This document shows positions 1 through 7,646 of a DNA stretch of 64,000 bases, piece after piece (the first letter of the stretch is position 1; each line of letters begins with the position of its first letter). The stretch is from the IMG/VR virus record IMGVR_UViG_3300045941_000233, positions 40,286 to 104,285 of that record. One strand, written 5' to 3'. The position numbers and the translations under genes are program-made. The notes under the pieces are model-generated. The model saw only the letters and a list, made by a program, of their open reading frames with translations, was not told the DNA's origin and ran no database searches. The DNA comes from a virus.

Positions 1-528
1 TTCAATTCCGAGTCTCCGCGCCGCGGCCCGGGCTTTGTCACCCGCAAGATCACCCGCGGCGTGGCCCGCATCGCAAATACTGTCGGCCGGCCGGCGGACA
101 GAATCATCAGGCTTGGCAACCTGAACGCCCGCCGGGATTGGATGCACGCCAAGGATGCTGTGCGCGGCATGCATGCCATGCTACAGCAGGACGGTCCAGG
201 CGATTACGTGCTGGCCAGCGGCCGCAGCGAGTCCGTGAAGACGTTTTGCGAGATGGCGTTTCAGCGCGTCAAGATTCCGCTGTTTTGGGTTACAGAGAAA
301 ATTCCTGGACTGATCGACCGCGAGTATGCTGCCTACTTCACGGAATTTGTGGAAATGGGGCGGGTGCGGGTGATTGAAGTCGATCCGGCCTATATTCGTC
401 CGACTGAAGTTCCGCACCTATGCGGCGATGCGGGCAAGGCCTGGCGCGTGCTAGGATGGCGGCCGGAGATTTCGCTTGAGTCGCTGATCGACGAAATGGT
501 CGAAGCGGACTTGAATAGAGAATCGTAG
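1..528 (+). CDS. gmd: GDP-mannose 4,6-dehydratase, C-terminal part
   Basis: The frame is open from base 1, so the gene starts upstream of the window. It begins FNSESPRRG followed by FVTRKITRG, the GMD signature in the second half of this SDR enzyme. It then shows GNLNARRDW and the C-terminal YIRPTEVPHLCGD stretch that recurs in GMD proteins. The enzyme converts GDP-mannose to GDP-4-keto-6-deoxymannose in the cytoplasm. An aminotransferase of the perosamine-synthase type lies at 45719, so together they could make GDP-perosamine (inference). About 175 C-terminal residues are present; the Rossmann nucleotide-binding half is outside the window. Confidence 0.9.
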   Translation, partial: FNSESPRRGPGFVTRKITRGVARIANTVGRPADRIIRLGNLNARRDWMHAKDAVRGMHAMLQQDGPGDYVLASGRSESVKTFCEMAFQRVKIPLFWVTEKIPGLIDREYAAYFTEFVEMGRVRVIEVDPAYIRPTEVPHLCGDAGKAWRVLGWRPEISLESLIDEMVEADLNRES

Positions 529-537
529 CGATCAACG

Positions 538-936
538 ATGTTGAACAAGCTGGATTTTTCGTTTGGCTTATCTAACTCCACCTGGATCAAGGCCGAGCGA
601 GAGTCTTTTATTTCTCGTTCCATCGGAAAGCTGATGGAGTATGTAAACATCGAAGTGCCGCCCAAAAGTGAAGCGATTACCGAAATTGAGGCCGGCGATG
701 CCGTCATGCGGACGGCTTTATGGATGATAAACGCCGGCCTGGCTGGCGAATCTGATTTCGTGATGCTGGGAGCCGATAAATCCGCCGTTGCGATGATGAG
801 CGGAATGCGCGTCTATCGCAGCTTCAGGAATATCCTGTCCGACTCGTTCATTTCTCATCGCGCCGATGGCTCTTGCGTGATGCATTACGCCGGCGGAAAA
901 AAAGTTCGCTGTCTGCCTGACGCTAAAATGGACTGA
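538..936 (+). CDS. Hypothetical protein upstream of terminase
   Basis: A 132-residue protein that I do not recognise. It starts nine bases after gmd ends, and its stop is followed directly by the terminase ATG, so the genes are probably cotranscribed. It is mixed alpha/beta in character, with no signal peptide or membrane segment. The position before the large terminase invites a small-terminase guess, but no helix-turn-helix is evident, so the function stays open. Confidence 0.7.
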   Translation: MLNKLDFSFGLSNSTWIKAERESFISRSIGKLMEYVNIEVPPKSEAITEIEAGDAVMRTALWMINAGLAGESDFVMLGADKSAVAMMSGMRVYRSFRNILSDSFISHRADGSCVMHYAGGKKVRCLPDAKMD

Positions 937-2997
937 ATGCCCAGCCGCGCGTCGTATCTACTCGACAAGCCCGCCAGCGTTCCGATGGTGAACCACTGCG
1001 CCGGCATTATGATCCGCGGACTGTTCGGCCAAGACGTGATCGAACCGCCGACTAGCCGCCGGCTGGAATCTCTTCGCAAAAAATGCCGCGATGGCAACCC
1101 GTTCCCGCTGGTGGCCTATCAGTGGCCGGAGTTTGTCGTCAAAGATCCGGCGGAAGCGAAATATTTTCAGGGCCAGATCGAAAACCCGGAAGATCCATGT
1201 CTCCGGCTAGACCCCTGGCAGCGCGAAATTATCGCGGCGTTTTTTGACGATACGATCGTCGAAATCTTCATCAAAGGCGCGACGAAATGCGGCAAGGGCA
1301 TGTCCGTCTCCATCGGCACCAATCTGTGGTTTGACGTATGGCGCGAATGCAAGGTCATTCTGACGTCGGCCGACTACGAGCACGCTTGCAAAAATATTTA
1401 CGGAGAAGTGCGTATGTGGCGGGACCGGATGGGCGAGCCCGGCCCCGGCCGCATCGGCGCCGAAGGCATTTCTGATTTGCCAGAGCATTACGTCGTCGTC
1501 CGCAACCCGCTGAAGGACGAAGGCTTTTCCGGCCAGCACGGCCCGCGGACCCTGTTCGTATTCGATGAGAGCTCCGGCGTGCGCGACGGCCTATATGAAA
1601 ACTCGCAGAAGCAATTCCGGAAAATCGTTTCACTCTCCAACCCGCGTACTTTGTTTGGCTGGTTCCGGAACGGCTTCAAAAAGTGCACCGACGAAAACAA
1701 GACCCAGGTTGTCAACGGAGATTTCGGCCGGCGGCTATGCGTGACTGTCGGCGGCCTGGATTGCCTGAACGTCCGCGAGAAACGATTAGAAAAACCGATC
1801 GCACCGCCCGGCGGCGTGGAAATTGACGGCCGCAAGTTCGAACCTGGCGACACTATCCCCAAGGAGTTTTTCGACAAAGCCAAGCCGCTCATCCCGAATC
1901 AGGTCGATTTCGGCCGCTACATGGGCATTTGCCAGCATGCGGACTCGCGGCATATCGACGTTTACGCGCACGGCAAATTCCCGACGGAAGACCCGCAAAA
2001 GCAGGTCATCCTTCAGTCCTGGATGGAATTTCACGAAAAGGCATGGTCAGCGGCCTCGCCGCCAGCGGTGGAAGCTTTCGGCCTGGACGTGGCCCGTTCG
2101 CTCGACGGCGACTCGACTTGCCTTGCCGCCGGCGGCCAGACCGGGCTCCGCGGCACCCACAAATGGAAATATGCCGACACAACTTTTCATGTGGCGCAAG
2201 TGCTGGCCATTGCCCGCGAGCAGTACGGTATCGATCTGACGCTGGGCCGCGTGCCGGTGACGGTCGATATGGACGGACTGGGCGTCGGCGTCGGCGATCA
2301 ACTGCGACAGAAAAATGTGTGGGTGATTGATTTCAAAGGCAACGCAACCAGCCAAGTTGACCCGCGAACCTACGTCAATCTCCGCGCGGAAGCTTACGCC
2401 ACCCTCGGCCGCCGACTGAATCCAGACGACCGCTGGCATGGCATTCCGTGGGCCATACCAGCCAGTGAATCACTGCGACAGGAGCTCTGCGCCCCAGAGA
2501 AGATTTACGGCACCGACGGATTGCGGTTTGGATTGACACCCAAGACTCGCGGTCCGGACCGTGAAGATATCGTCACCGTCAAGGAGAAATTGGGCCGCTC
2601 GCCCGACGAAGCCGACTCGGTGGTCTATCTGTGGCATGCGGTCCGGATCCTGTTCAATCTGAACGAGCTATTTCAGCAAGTCTCGGCGCCGCTGGTGATG
2701 TACCCCCAGCCCGGCGATTCCAGCCGCGAGCTCCCCGGCAACGGCCACGCGGCGGCCAAGGAAAACGAAAATCTGGCTTGGCTCCGCCAGCAGTACGGCA
2801 GCCTGATTGGCGCCAGCCCGGCGCCGCCAGATCACGTTCAAGAAAAAATAGACCGATTCAAAAAGGAATCTGACAAAAAGGCCAGGGAGGCGGCCGAAGC
2901 GGCAGCCAAAGCGAACGGGAATGGGAATGGAAACGGTCATGCTGGCAAGCCGGCGGAATCGTGGCTAGACCATGTGCAGTGGGGAGACGAGAAATAA
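937..2997 (+). CDS. terL: Terminase large subunit
   Basis: The DNA-packaging motor and nuclease. The 686-residue protein has a Walker A-like GATKCGKG at about residues 114-121 and a Walker B LFVFDE at about 207-212, giving the ATPase. The C-terminal half has RNase H-like nuclease acidic residues: FGLDVARSLDGDS near 382, TVDMDGLG near 441 and DEADSV near 558. The last 60 residues are charged and rich in Ala and Asn/Gly (an NGNGNGNG run), probably a flexible tail. It would bind the portal (gene at 10852) and cut concatemeric DNA. Length fits the family. The ATG directly follows the upstream stop. Confidence 0.93.
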   Translation: MPSRASYLLDKPASVPMVNHCAGIMIRGLFGQDVIEPPTSRRLESLRKKCRDGNPFPLVAYQWPEFVVKDPAEAKYFQGQIENPEDPCLRLDPWQREIIAAFFDDTIVEIFIKGATKCGKGMSVSIGTNLWFDVWRECKVILTSADYEHACKNIYGEVRMWRDRMGEPGPGRIGAEGISDLPEHYVVVRNPLKDEGFSGQHGPRTLFVFDESSGVRDGLYENSQKQFRKIVSLSNPRTLFGWFRNGFKKCTDENKTQVVNGDFGRRLCVTVGGLDCLNVREKRLEKPIAPPGGVEIDGRKFEPGDTIPKEFFDKAKPLIPNQVDFGRYMGICQHADSRHIDVYAHGKFPTEDPQKQVILQSWMEFHEKAWSAASPPAVEAFGLDVARSLDGDSTCLAAGGQTGLRGTHKWKYADTTFHVAQVLAIAREQYGIDLTLGRVPVTVDMDGLGVGVGDQLRQKNVWVIDFKGNATSQVDPRTYVNLRAEAYATLGRRLNPDDRWHGIPWAIPASESLRQELCAPEKIYGTDGLRFGLTPKTRGPDREDIVTVKEKLGRSPDEADSVVYLWHAVRILFNLNELFQQVSAPLVMYPQPGDSSRELPGNGHAAAKENENLAWLRQQYGSLIGASPAPPDHVQEKIDRFKKESDKKAREAAEAAAKANGNGNGNGHAGKPAESWLDHVQWGDEK

Positions 2998-3006
2998 AAA
3001 AGGCTA

Positions 3007-3034
3007 TTGACGGCTTTTTGTACGATCGTACAAT
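3007..3034 (+). promoter_or_regulatory. Sigma70-like promoter with palindromic operator
   Basis: TTGACG at 3007-3012 and TACAAT at 3029-3034 are separated by 16 bp, a good sigma70-type pair. A perfect 16-bp palindrome, TTGTACGATCGTACAA (3018-3033), fills the spacer and overlaps the -10 box, the classic place for a repressor. It lies just after the terminase stop and about 80 bp before the next start codon, so it probably drives the gene at 3117 and perhaps the array and the gene behind it. The repressor is not identified in this window. Confidence 0.6.
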
Positions 3035-3116
3035 GACAGCCGCCGACATAGGATGATTCGGGCTGTGAAATCGTGGAACCAATTTTTCCGTGCCGGCAAA
3101 AACACAGGAGTCTTTT

Positions 3117-3716
3117 ATGTTGCTTGGATCGCAAGAGCAGGAAGTCTTTAAGGGCATCATCGACAAATCTGGCGACGATGCAAGGAAGGCGGCTGTCGCA
3201 ATGGCCAAAATCTTGTGGAGCGACAAGATGCACAAGGCCGCGCTGGAAGAGCTCGTTGTTTCGCGGCTTGAAATAATGGCCAATCAAATCATTGCCGGCC
3301 GCCCTAATCGCAAGATGCGAGAGGCGGCGGGAGCGTATGGCCGCGGAAAGGTCATCCCCCTTCCGAAAATCAAAAAACTTCCCGAAGAGCTCGCCGGCGT
3401 CCATCGCGAAGCCCGGGCCAAGTCGAAGATCCAAGAGAGCATTTGGGAATACCGCCTTGGCGGCGACATTGTTGGCAAAATTCCATGGTCCGACCTGCCT
3501 GGAATCATCGAAAGCAATCTGTCTCGCGGCGACGGCCATTATCGCAATGCAGAAATAGCCCGGCAGTTACTGAAGCTCGCCCCAGCGAACCGAAAGGGAC
3601 GTATCGGCGACAGCGTGAGCGAGCGGGCTTTCCGAAAGATTTTCGAAAAAGTCTCGCGCGAATTCAGGACGGCCGCCAACAGCCGCACGGCTGCGAGGCG
3701 AAGGAAAGCGTCTTAG
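3117..3716 (+). CDS. Hypothetical protein, first gene of the array module
   Basis: A 199-residue basic, helix-rich protein that I do not recognise. I chose ATG 3117 because AGGAG lies 7 bp upstream; a GTG at 3090 would add nine residues but has no such site. The C-terminus is Arg/Ala/Ser-rich (TAANSRTAARRRKAS), consistent with nucleic-acid binding. It sits directly behind a regulated promoter and directly before the hairpin array at 3725, so it may belong to that system (inference from position only). Confidence 0.75.
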   Translation: MLLGSQEQEVFKGIIDKSGDDARKAAVAMAKILWSDKMHKAALEELVVSRLEIMANQIIAGRPNRKMREAAGAYGRGKVIPLPKIKKLPEELAGVHREARAKSKIQESIWEYRLGGDIVGKIPWSDLPGIIESNLSRGDGHYRNAEIARQLLKLAPANRKGRIGDSVSERAFRKIFEKVSREFRTAANSRTAARRRKAS

Positions 3717-3724
3717 GGAAATAT

Positions 3725-4149
3725 CTGCCGACACGGGAAAACGAGTGCAACCGAGCGAAGACGTCCCGTCGGCAGTGAAACAAAGTCCGTCATGGGTGAC
3801 ATAAGCCGTGAAACCGAGTCCACGATTCTCCTGTGACGGCAAATACAAGTCCAGCAGCAGACCCACTAACTGAAATCGAATGGGCCAGTTGCCGCTGGCA
3901 GCCACAAGTCCGCCAGGAGTAGAAGCTAATGAAATCGACACGGCCCGCCCCAGGCGGCAAATCCAAAGTCCCAAGGCAGGATTCACGCTTGAAATCGCGT
4001 ACCGCGATCGCCTTGGGCAAACCCAAAGTCCGCCGGCAGGATGGCGATATGAAACCGGGGTCAACAATTGCCGGCGGCAAACCCAAAGCCCATCGGCAGA
4101 GCCGCGATATGAAACCGACTGCGGAATTCGCCGATGGCACCCACTCCGT
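3725..4149 (+). repeat. TIGR-like tandem array of seven dyad units
   Basis: Seven units start at 3725, 3787, 3851, 3910, 3970, 4030 and 4090, with periods of 62, 64, 59, 60, 60 and 60. Each unit is a variable arm of about 20 nt, a conserved box TGAAAYCG, a second variable arm of about 20 nt, and a linker resembling CAAAYCCAAAGT. The outer ends of the two arms are complementary and differ between units: CCGCCGGCA/TGCCGGCGG, CCCAAGGC/GCCTTGGG, CCATCGGC/GCCGATGG, CCGTCA/TGACGG, CTGCCGAC/GTCGGCAG. Changes on one side are compensated on the other, so pairing, or targeting of opposite strands of one site, is conserved rather than sequence. This matches the reported layout of TIGR arrays: two spacers alternating with loop and edge repeats, next to a Nop-domain protein. 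The last units overlap an open frame. Confidence 0.75.
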
Positions 4150-4207
4150 TTGTCAATCTATCGCCAGCGCTCACCGCGAGCGGTCGATTGCGATCAAGTC
4201 TGGCATC

Positions 4208-4945
4208 ATGTTAGGCAATCGCCTTGTCGCGACGATTGCCCAAGTGATCGGCTACCACGCTGGCCGGGACAAGAAGTCGCGCGACAAGCTTTTTTCGGAT
4301 GCCAGAAAAATCGTCAAGTCGCTTTCCAGTCTTTCAGAAGCCCCGGCGTCCGTCGGAAAGATAACGCCCGGCATGCGCGAACAGACTCATTCCCTGTCGT
4401 CGGCCGTCGATAAATTTTCTGATTTGGCAGACGGTCTAGGCAAGGAGATGGTTCGGCTGGCAAAGGAGCTTCCGGTTGCCGAATGGGTTGGCGACAAAAA
4501 TCAGCGCGGCTTCGGGCTTCTGTCTTTGGCTCAAGTGATCGGCGAGACCGGCGACTTGTCGCTATACTCCGCCCCCGGCAAGGCATGGAAGCGGCTTGGG
4601 TTGATGCCGTTCAATGGCAAGATGCCGTCAACTTGGCGCAAACACAAAGGACAAGGCGGCCTGACAGCTAAGCAGTGGACCGAGATTGGCTACAACCCGC
4701 GACGTCGATCGATCTGTTACGTGCTGGGCGAAAATCTCGTCAAGCTGAACGGCAAAGGTCCGTATCGCAAGCGATACGACGAAGCAAAGAAATCAGGCAA
4801 AAAGGATCATCCGGACTGGACGGACGGCCACGCCCACAAACACGGCATGCTATTGGCCGTTAAGCTCCTGATTCGCGATCTTTGGATCGAATGGAATCGC
4901 ATAACAGGCGCAAACCTAATTCGCGATCCATCGATCAAGCCATGA
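4208..4945 (+). CDS. IS110-type/Nop-like domain protein, candidate Tas
   Basis: About 245 residues from ATG 4208. The core carries GLLSLAQVIGETGDLSLY, then APGKAWKRLGLMPF, a basic stretch, and YNPRRRSICYVLGENLV. This resembles the C-terminal Transposase_20 domain of IS110-family recombinases, which is structurally related to Nop domains of box C/D RNPs. The N-terminal DEDD/RuvC-like catalytic domain of IS110 proteins is missing and I see no HNH or RuvC motif, so it should bind RNA or DNA rather than cut. The frame is open back to 3929 through four array units (20 codons each), so ATG 3929, 4049 and 4109 are alternative starts. I prefer 4208 because the upstream codons are array sequence. Its position next to the array suggests an RNA-guided TIGR-Tas-like protein without nuclease. 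Confidence 0.75.
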   Translation: MLGNRLVATIAQVIGYHAGRDKKSRDKLFSDARKIVKSLSSLSEAPASVGKITPGMREQTHSLSSAVDKFSDLADGLGKEMVRLAKELPVAEWVGDKNQRGFGLLSLAQVIGETGDLSLYSAPGKAWKRLGLMPFNGKMPSTWRKHKGQGGLTAKQWTEIGYNPRRRSICYVLGENLVKLNGKGPYRKRYDEAKKSGKKDHPDWTDGHAHKHGMLLAVKLLIRDLWIEWNRITGANLIRDPSIKP

Positions 4946-5121
4946 ACGACCCCTGTCCCAACTGTCAGAATTTCGACGCCACCGAAATAATTCCGGTTGC
5001 CACCTATACAGTCACGATTGACTGGCCGCCGGCCGGCTTTGCATGCCCGGAAATGATCGACCAATTTGTTGCGGACTGCTTTAGCCGCGGGCTGTTTGTT
5101 TATATGCCGAGGGCTATTTGA
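4942..5121 (+). CDS. Small Cys-containing hypothetical protein
   Basis: A 59-residue protein whose ATG overlaps the stop of the preceding gene (ATGA), suggesting translational coupling to the candidate Tas gene. The N-terminus has CPNC, half of a zinc-ribbon-like motif, and further single Cys residues follow. No function is recognised. The next 175 bases (5122-5296) hold no convincing gene. Confidence 0.6.
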   Translation: MNDPCPNCQNFDATEIIPVATYTVTIDWPPAGFACPEMIDQFVADCFSRGLFVYMPRAI

Positions 5122-5296
5122 AAACTGTCCGGTTTCAATTCGTTTGGCTTGTTCGATCAGCCTGTTTTTCCGTTTATTGGGCCGGCCGAGATTGCCTGTT
5201 GAAAGGCTTATGGATTCAGATTCGGTCGCGAGGCTGGACTTGCGTTAGAGTTCTGCCGGCAAATCGGTTTCGGTTTTGGGTTACAGGATGCGAGCC

Positions 5297-5656
5297 ATGA
5301 GCGACAGCGGACGAGCGATTAGTGACGGACACGAATCTTGGCAGGAGAAGTCCGAGCGACTAGCCGCCGAGTGTGATTCGCTTCGCACAAAACTCGACAT
5401 TGATGCGGCGGTGCATCGGGCGGTCCTCCGGCAGCTAGACGCCGAGAGGCAGGAAACAAATCGGCAATGCGCCTTGAAGATGCAAGCCATAAGGCAGCTT
5501 TCCGCCCTGAAATCTGCCGCGTGCGACATCTACATTGCCGGCCGCTGGACCTGCGACGTCCCCCCGGATGTGCAATCGCGGCTATGGGAAGCACTGCGAG
5601 ATGCGGCGGGCATAGCAAAGGGGACGGCAACGAAGATTGGCATGGGGGGGCCATAA
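5297..5656 (+). CDS. Coiled-coil hypothetical protein
   Basis: A 119-residue protein, helical and probably coiled-coil over residues 15-75 (SWQEKSERLAAECDSLRTKL and onwards). ATG 5297 has AGGA 8 bp upstream; ATG 5288 is an alternative. It is followed by the KdsB-like gene after nine bases. No family is recognised. Confidence 0.65.
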   Translation: MSDSGRAISDGHESWQEKSERLAAECDSLRTKLDIDAAVHRAVLRQLDAERQETNRQCALKMQAIRQLSALKSAACDIYIAGRWTCDVPPDVQSRLWEALRDAAGIAKGTATKIGMGGP

Positions 5657-5665
5657 AGGCGACTA

Positions 5666-6454
5666 ATGCGAACCATCATCATCATTCCGGCCCGGCTCAA
5701 CTCCACGCGACTGCCCCGCAAGCTGCTGCTGGCGGAGACGGGAGTGTCGTTGATCGAGCATGTCGCCAGACAGTGCTACCACTGCCATGCTCCTGACGAA
5801 ATGATCCTGGCTGCGCCAAATGACGACGCGACGGAGATTTCCAATGCCGTGCGGCGGCAAGTGTTCACTACCAGCAGTTGGCCCAAGGTTGCCCATACCG
5901 CCAGCCACCATCCAAACGGGACCAGCCGCGCGGCGCAGGTAATGTTGTTCGCCGACCAGATTTGCCAGCGGCCCGACGGCTGGTGGGAAGCGTATTGCAT
6001 CGTCCAGGCCGACTATCCTGAGATTCCGCCAGAGCTCATCGACGAAGTGGTCAACCAGCTTGAGCAGCATCCCGACTGGGACTGTGCGACGGCATGCGGC
6101 CCGCTTGGCGGAAGCATAACGTGGGAAGAGTGTTTTGACGGAAATCGGGTAAAGGTTTTTTTGGGAGATGACAATTGTGCTGTTGACTTCAGTCGCGATT
6201 CTCGCGGACTAAATCCGCTCAATTACGATCGGCTAGGCATTCACATCGGCATTTACTGCTACCGCCGCGCCGCCCTACTCCGCTACTCGGCCGCCGGCCC
6301 GTGCGAGCGCGAGCAAGCCGAATCACTCGAACAACTGCGAGCTCTGCACATCGGCCTGAAAATGGGTGTCGTGCCGTGGGACAAGCCAGTCGCCGGAATT
6401 GACACCCGCGAGGATTACGACCTATTTGTCAAACGATGGAAGAGCAAAGCATGA
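5666..6454 (+). CDS. kdsB: CMP-Kdo synthetase-like cytidylyltransferase
   Basis: The 262 residues open with IIIIPARLNSTRLPRKLL, the nucleotide-binding loop of 3-deoxy-manno-octulosonate cytidylyltransferase. Later come NGTSRAAQ, VQADYPEI (VQGDEP in the family), HIGIYCYRRAALLRY and an EQLRAL motif, all in KdsB order. The known reaction is CTP plus Kdo (or a related acid sugar) to the CMP-sugar. Asp replaces the Gly-Asp of the VQGDEP motif, so the substrate may differ. Phage-encoded CMP-sugar synthesis fits the many glycosyltransferases downstream. The stop overlaps the start of the GNAT gene. Confidence 0.85.
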   Translation: MRTIIIIPARLNSTRLPRKLLLAETGVSLIEHVARQCYHCHAPDEMILAAPNDDATEISNAVRRQVFTTSSWPKVAHTASHHPNGTSRAAQVMLFADQICQRPDGWWEAYCIVQADYPEIPPELIDEVVNQLEQHPDWDCATACGPLGGSITWEECFDGNRVKVFLGDDNCAVDFSRDSRGLNPLNYDRLGIHIGIYCYRRAALLRYSAAGPCEREQAESLEQLRALHIGLKMGVVPWDKPVAGIDTREDYDLFVKRWKSKA

Positions 6455-6963
6455 GCGCGGTCGCGGAAGCCAGGGTCATATCTCCGTTGGCCGTCCAAAT
6501 CCGTTGGATGATCCGGCGCGACATGCCGGAAGTGCTGGCGATCGAAAAGCACTGCTTTGAATTTCCTTGGTACGAAGAGGATTTTATTCGCTGTCTCCGC
6601 TTCCGGAATTGCATCGGCATGGTGTCGGAAGTCGGCGAACGGGTTGTGGGCTTCATGCTGTACGAGCTCCACCGGCACCGGCTGCATGTACTCAATTTCG
6701 CCGTGCATGAGCAATTTCGCCGCCGGACCGTCGGAACCACGATGGCCAAAAAATTGACCAGCAAGCTATCCCCTGACCGCCGCACCCGGATTGTGCTGGA
6801 AGTCCGCGAAACGAACCTGTCGGCCCAGCTATTTTTGAAAGCGATTGGTTTTCGGGCTGTGAAGATTTTGCCGAGGCATTACGAGGAAACGCCCGAAGAT
6901 GCCTACCAATTCAGCTACCGATACCAGCCTCCCGAGTGCGACGGCAAATTTGCCCCGTTTTGA
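6451..6963 (+). CDS. GNAT-family N-acetyltransferase, RimI-like
   Basis: A 170-residue GNAT. The sequence WMIRRDMPEVLAIEKHCF, an FMLYEL strand, LNFAVHEQFRRRTVG (acetyl-CoA loop region, here QFRRRTVG instead of the usual Q/RxxGxG/A), then LEVRETNLSAQLFLKAIGF are typical of RimI-like enzymes that acetylate protein N-termini. The degenerate pyrophosphate loop is odd. ATG 6451 overlaps the preceding stop. It could act on a virion protein, a host protein or an amino sugar; the last would fit the sugar genes but is not shown. Confidence 0.8.
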   Translation: MSAVAEARVISPLAVQIRWMIRRDMPEVLAIEKHCFEFPWYEEDFIRCLRFRNCIGMVSEVGERVVGFMLYELHRHRLHVLNFAVHEQFRRRTVGTTMAKKLTSKLSPDRRTRIVLEVRETNLSAQLFLKAIGFRAVKILPRHYEETPEDAYQFSYRYQPPECDGKFAPF

Positions 6964-6969
6964 GCCGAA

Positions 6970-7203
6970 TCATTTCCGGTACAGAGAGAAGTAATTCGCC
7001 CCGTTTTGGGCCGGAGCAACCTGCGCGGTCTCGCGCATTAGCCTTGAAATGCCATTCTCCGCGGCGCCGACCCTGACGATCCGAATTTCGTCAAATTCTC
7101 GCGGATTGCTGAGCAGCACGCCCAGGCAGCCTTCGACGGTGAATCCGCTGGCGTGCTCTGTCCACGATTCGCCGGTCCTGGTTAGCAATTTATAGGTGCT
7201 CAT
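6970..7203 (-). CDS. Small minus-strand hypothetical protein
   Basis: A 77-residue protein on the minus strand (starts MSTYKLLTRTGESWTEHASG), the only minus-strand gene before 62 kb. It has the look of small early-phage proteins and shares style with the short minus genes at 62455 and 62688. ATG at 7203-7201 is preferred over an upstream start with an Arg-rich leader. The 137 bases between it and the next plus-strand gene form a divergent intergenic region, with TTGACA at 7265-7270 on the plus strand but no well-spaced -10. Confidence 0.6.
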   Translation of the reverse strand: MSTYKLLTRTGESWTEHASGFTVEGCLGVLLSNPREFDEIRIVRVGAAENGISRLMRETAQVAPAQNGANYFSLYRK

Positions 7204-7340
7204 GCCGCCAGTGTAGTTCGCGGCCCGCCGGCGACTAGGTGACAACTATTCACGAATTCTTTCATTGACAGTCCGGCAGTGAATACAGCAGCTTGAAAGT
7301 GTGCTTATGCGGGGGCGCTGAGGCACGGGCTGTATCGTCA

Positions 7341-7646
7341 ATGGCCGGCAAGCGTCACAGAGAGCGCCACCGCATCGTTGAGATTCTAGGACGCCGGTGG
7401 CGTCTGGAATTTTCTAATCCTGGCCCGAAAGCCGACGGCGATTGTTCGGATCCGGGCGACACCGACAAGCGAATCAGGGTCCGTTCCTCGCTTCGCGGTA
7501 TCACCAAACTGGAAACGATCATCCACGAAGTTTTGCACGCGGCCGACTGGCACAAGTCCGAAGAGTGGGTCGAGCAGGTGGCCGGCGACTTGGCCAAGAT
7601 TCTCCACAAACTCGGATACCGGGAGATAAGCAATGAGCCTGATTGA
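7341..7646 (+). CDS. HExxH-type putative metallopeptidase
   Basis: About 101 residues from ATG 7341. The motif TIIHEVLHAADW contains HExxH, the zinc-metallopeptidase helix, followed by a W/H-rich segment. Small phage proteins with this layout (SprT/ImmA-like fold) are common and mostly uncharacterised. A TTG at 7293 would extend the N-terminus. The gene overlaps the next one by 14 bases. Confidence 0.65.
   Translation: MAGKRHRERHRIVEILGRRWRLEFSNPGPKADGDCSDPGDTDKRIRVRSSLRGITKLETIIHEVLHAADWHKSEEWVEQVAGDLAKILHKLGYREISNEPD

Noticed and set aside
3725-4149. Array as a CRISPR
   Set aside because: Constant parts are only 8 and 12 nt and the variable arms are mutually complementary; CRISPR repeats are longer and near-identical, and no cas gene is nearby.
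3725-4149. Array as an IS110 bridge RNA or transposon end
   Set aside because: A bridge RNA is a single structured RNA per element, not seven tandem units, and I saw no DEDD catalytic domain or element ends.
3929-4207. N-terminal 93 codons of the open frame as a normal protein domain
   Set aside because: These codons are array sequence with base-paired arms; the first three units outside the frame show the same structure with frame-breaking periods. Left as an open question in the findings.
5066-5300. Two short overlapping plus-strand frames
   Set aside because: No ribosome site, basic/aromatic composition unlike neighbours, and they overlap each other; the region is better read as non-coding.
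7265-7292. TTGACA as a promoter for the metallopeptidase gene
   Set aside because: The -35 is perfect but no -10-like box lies at 15-19 bp.
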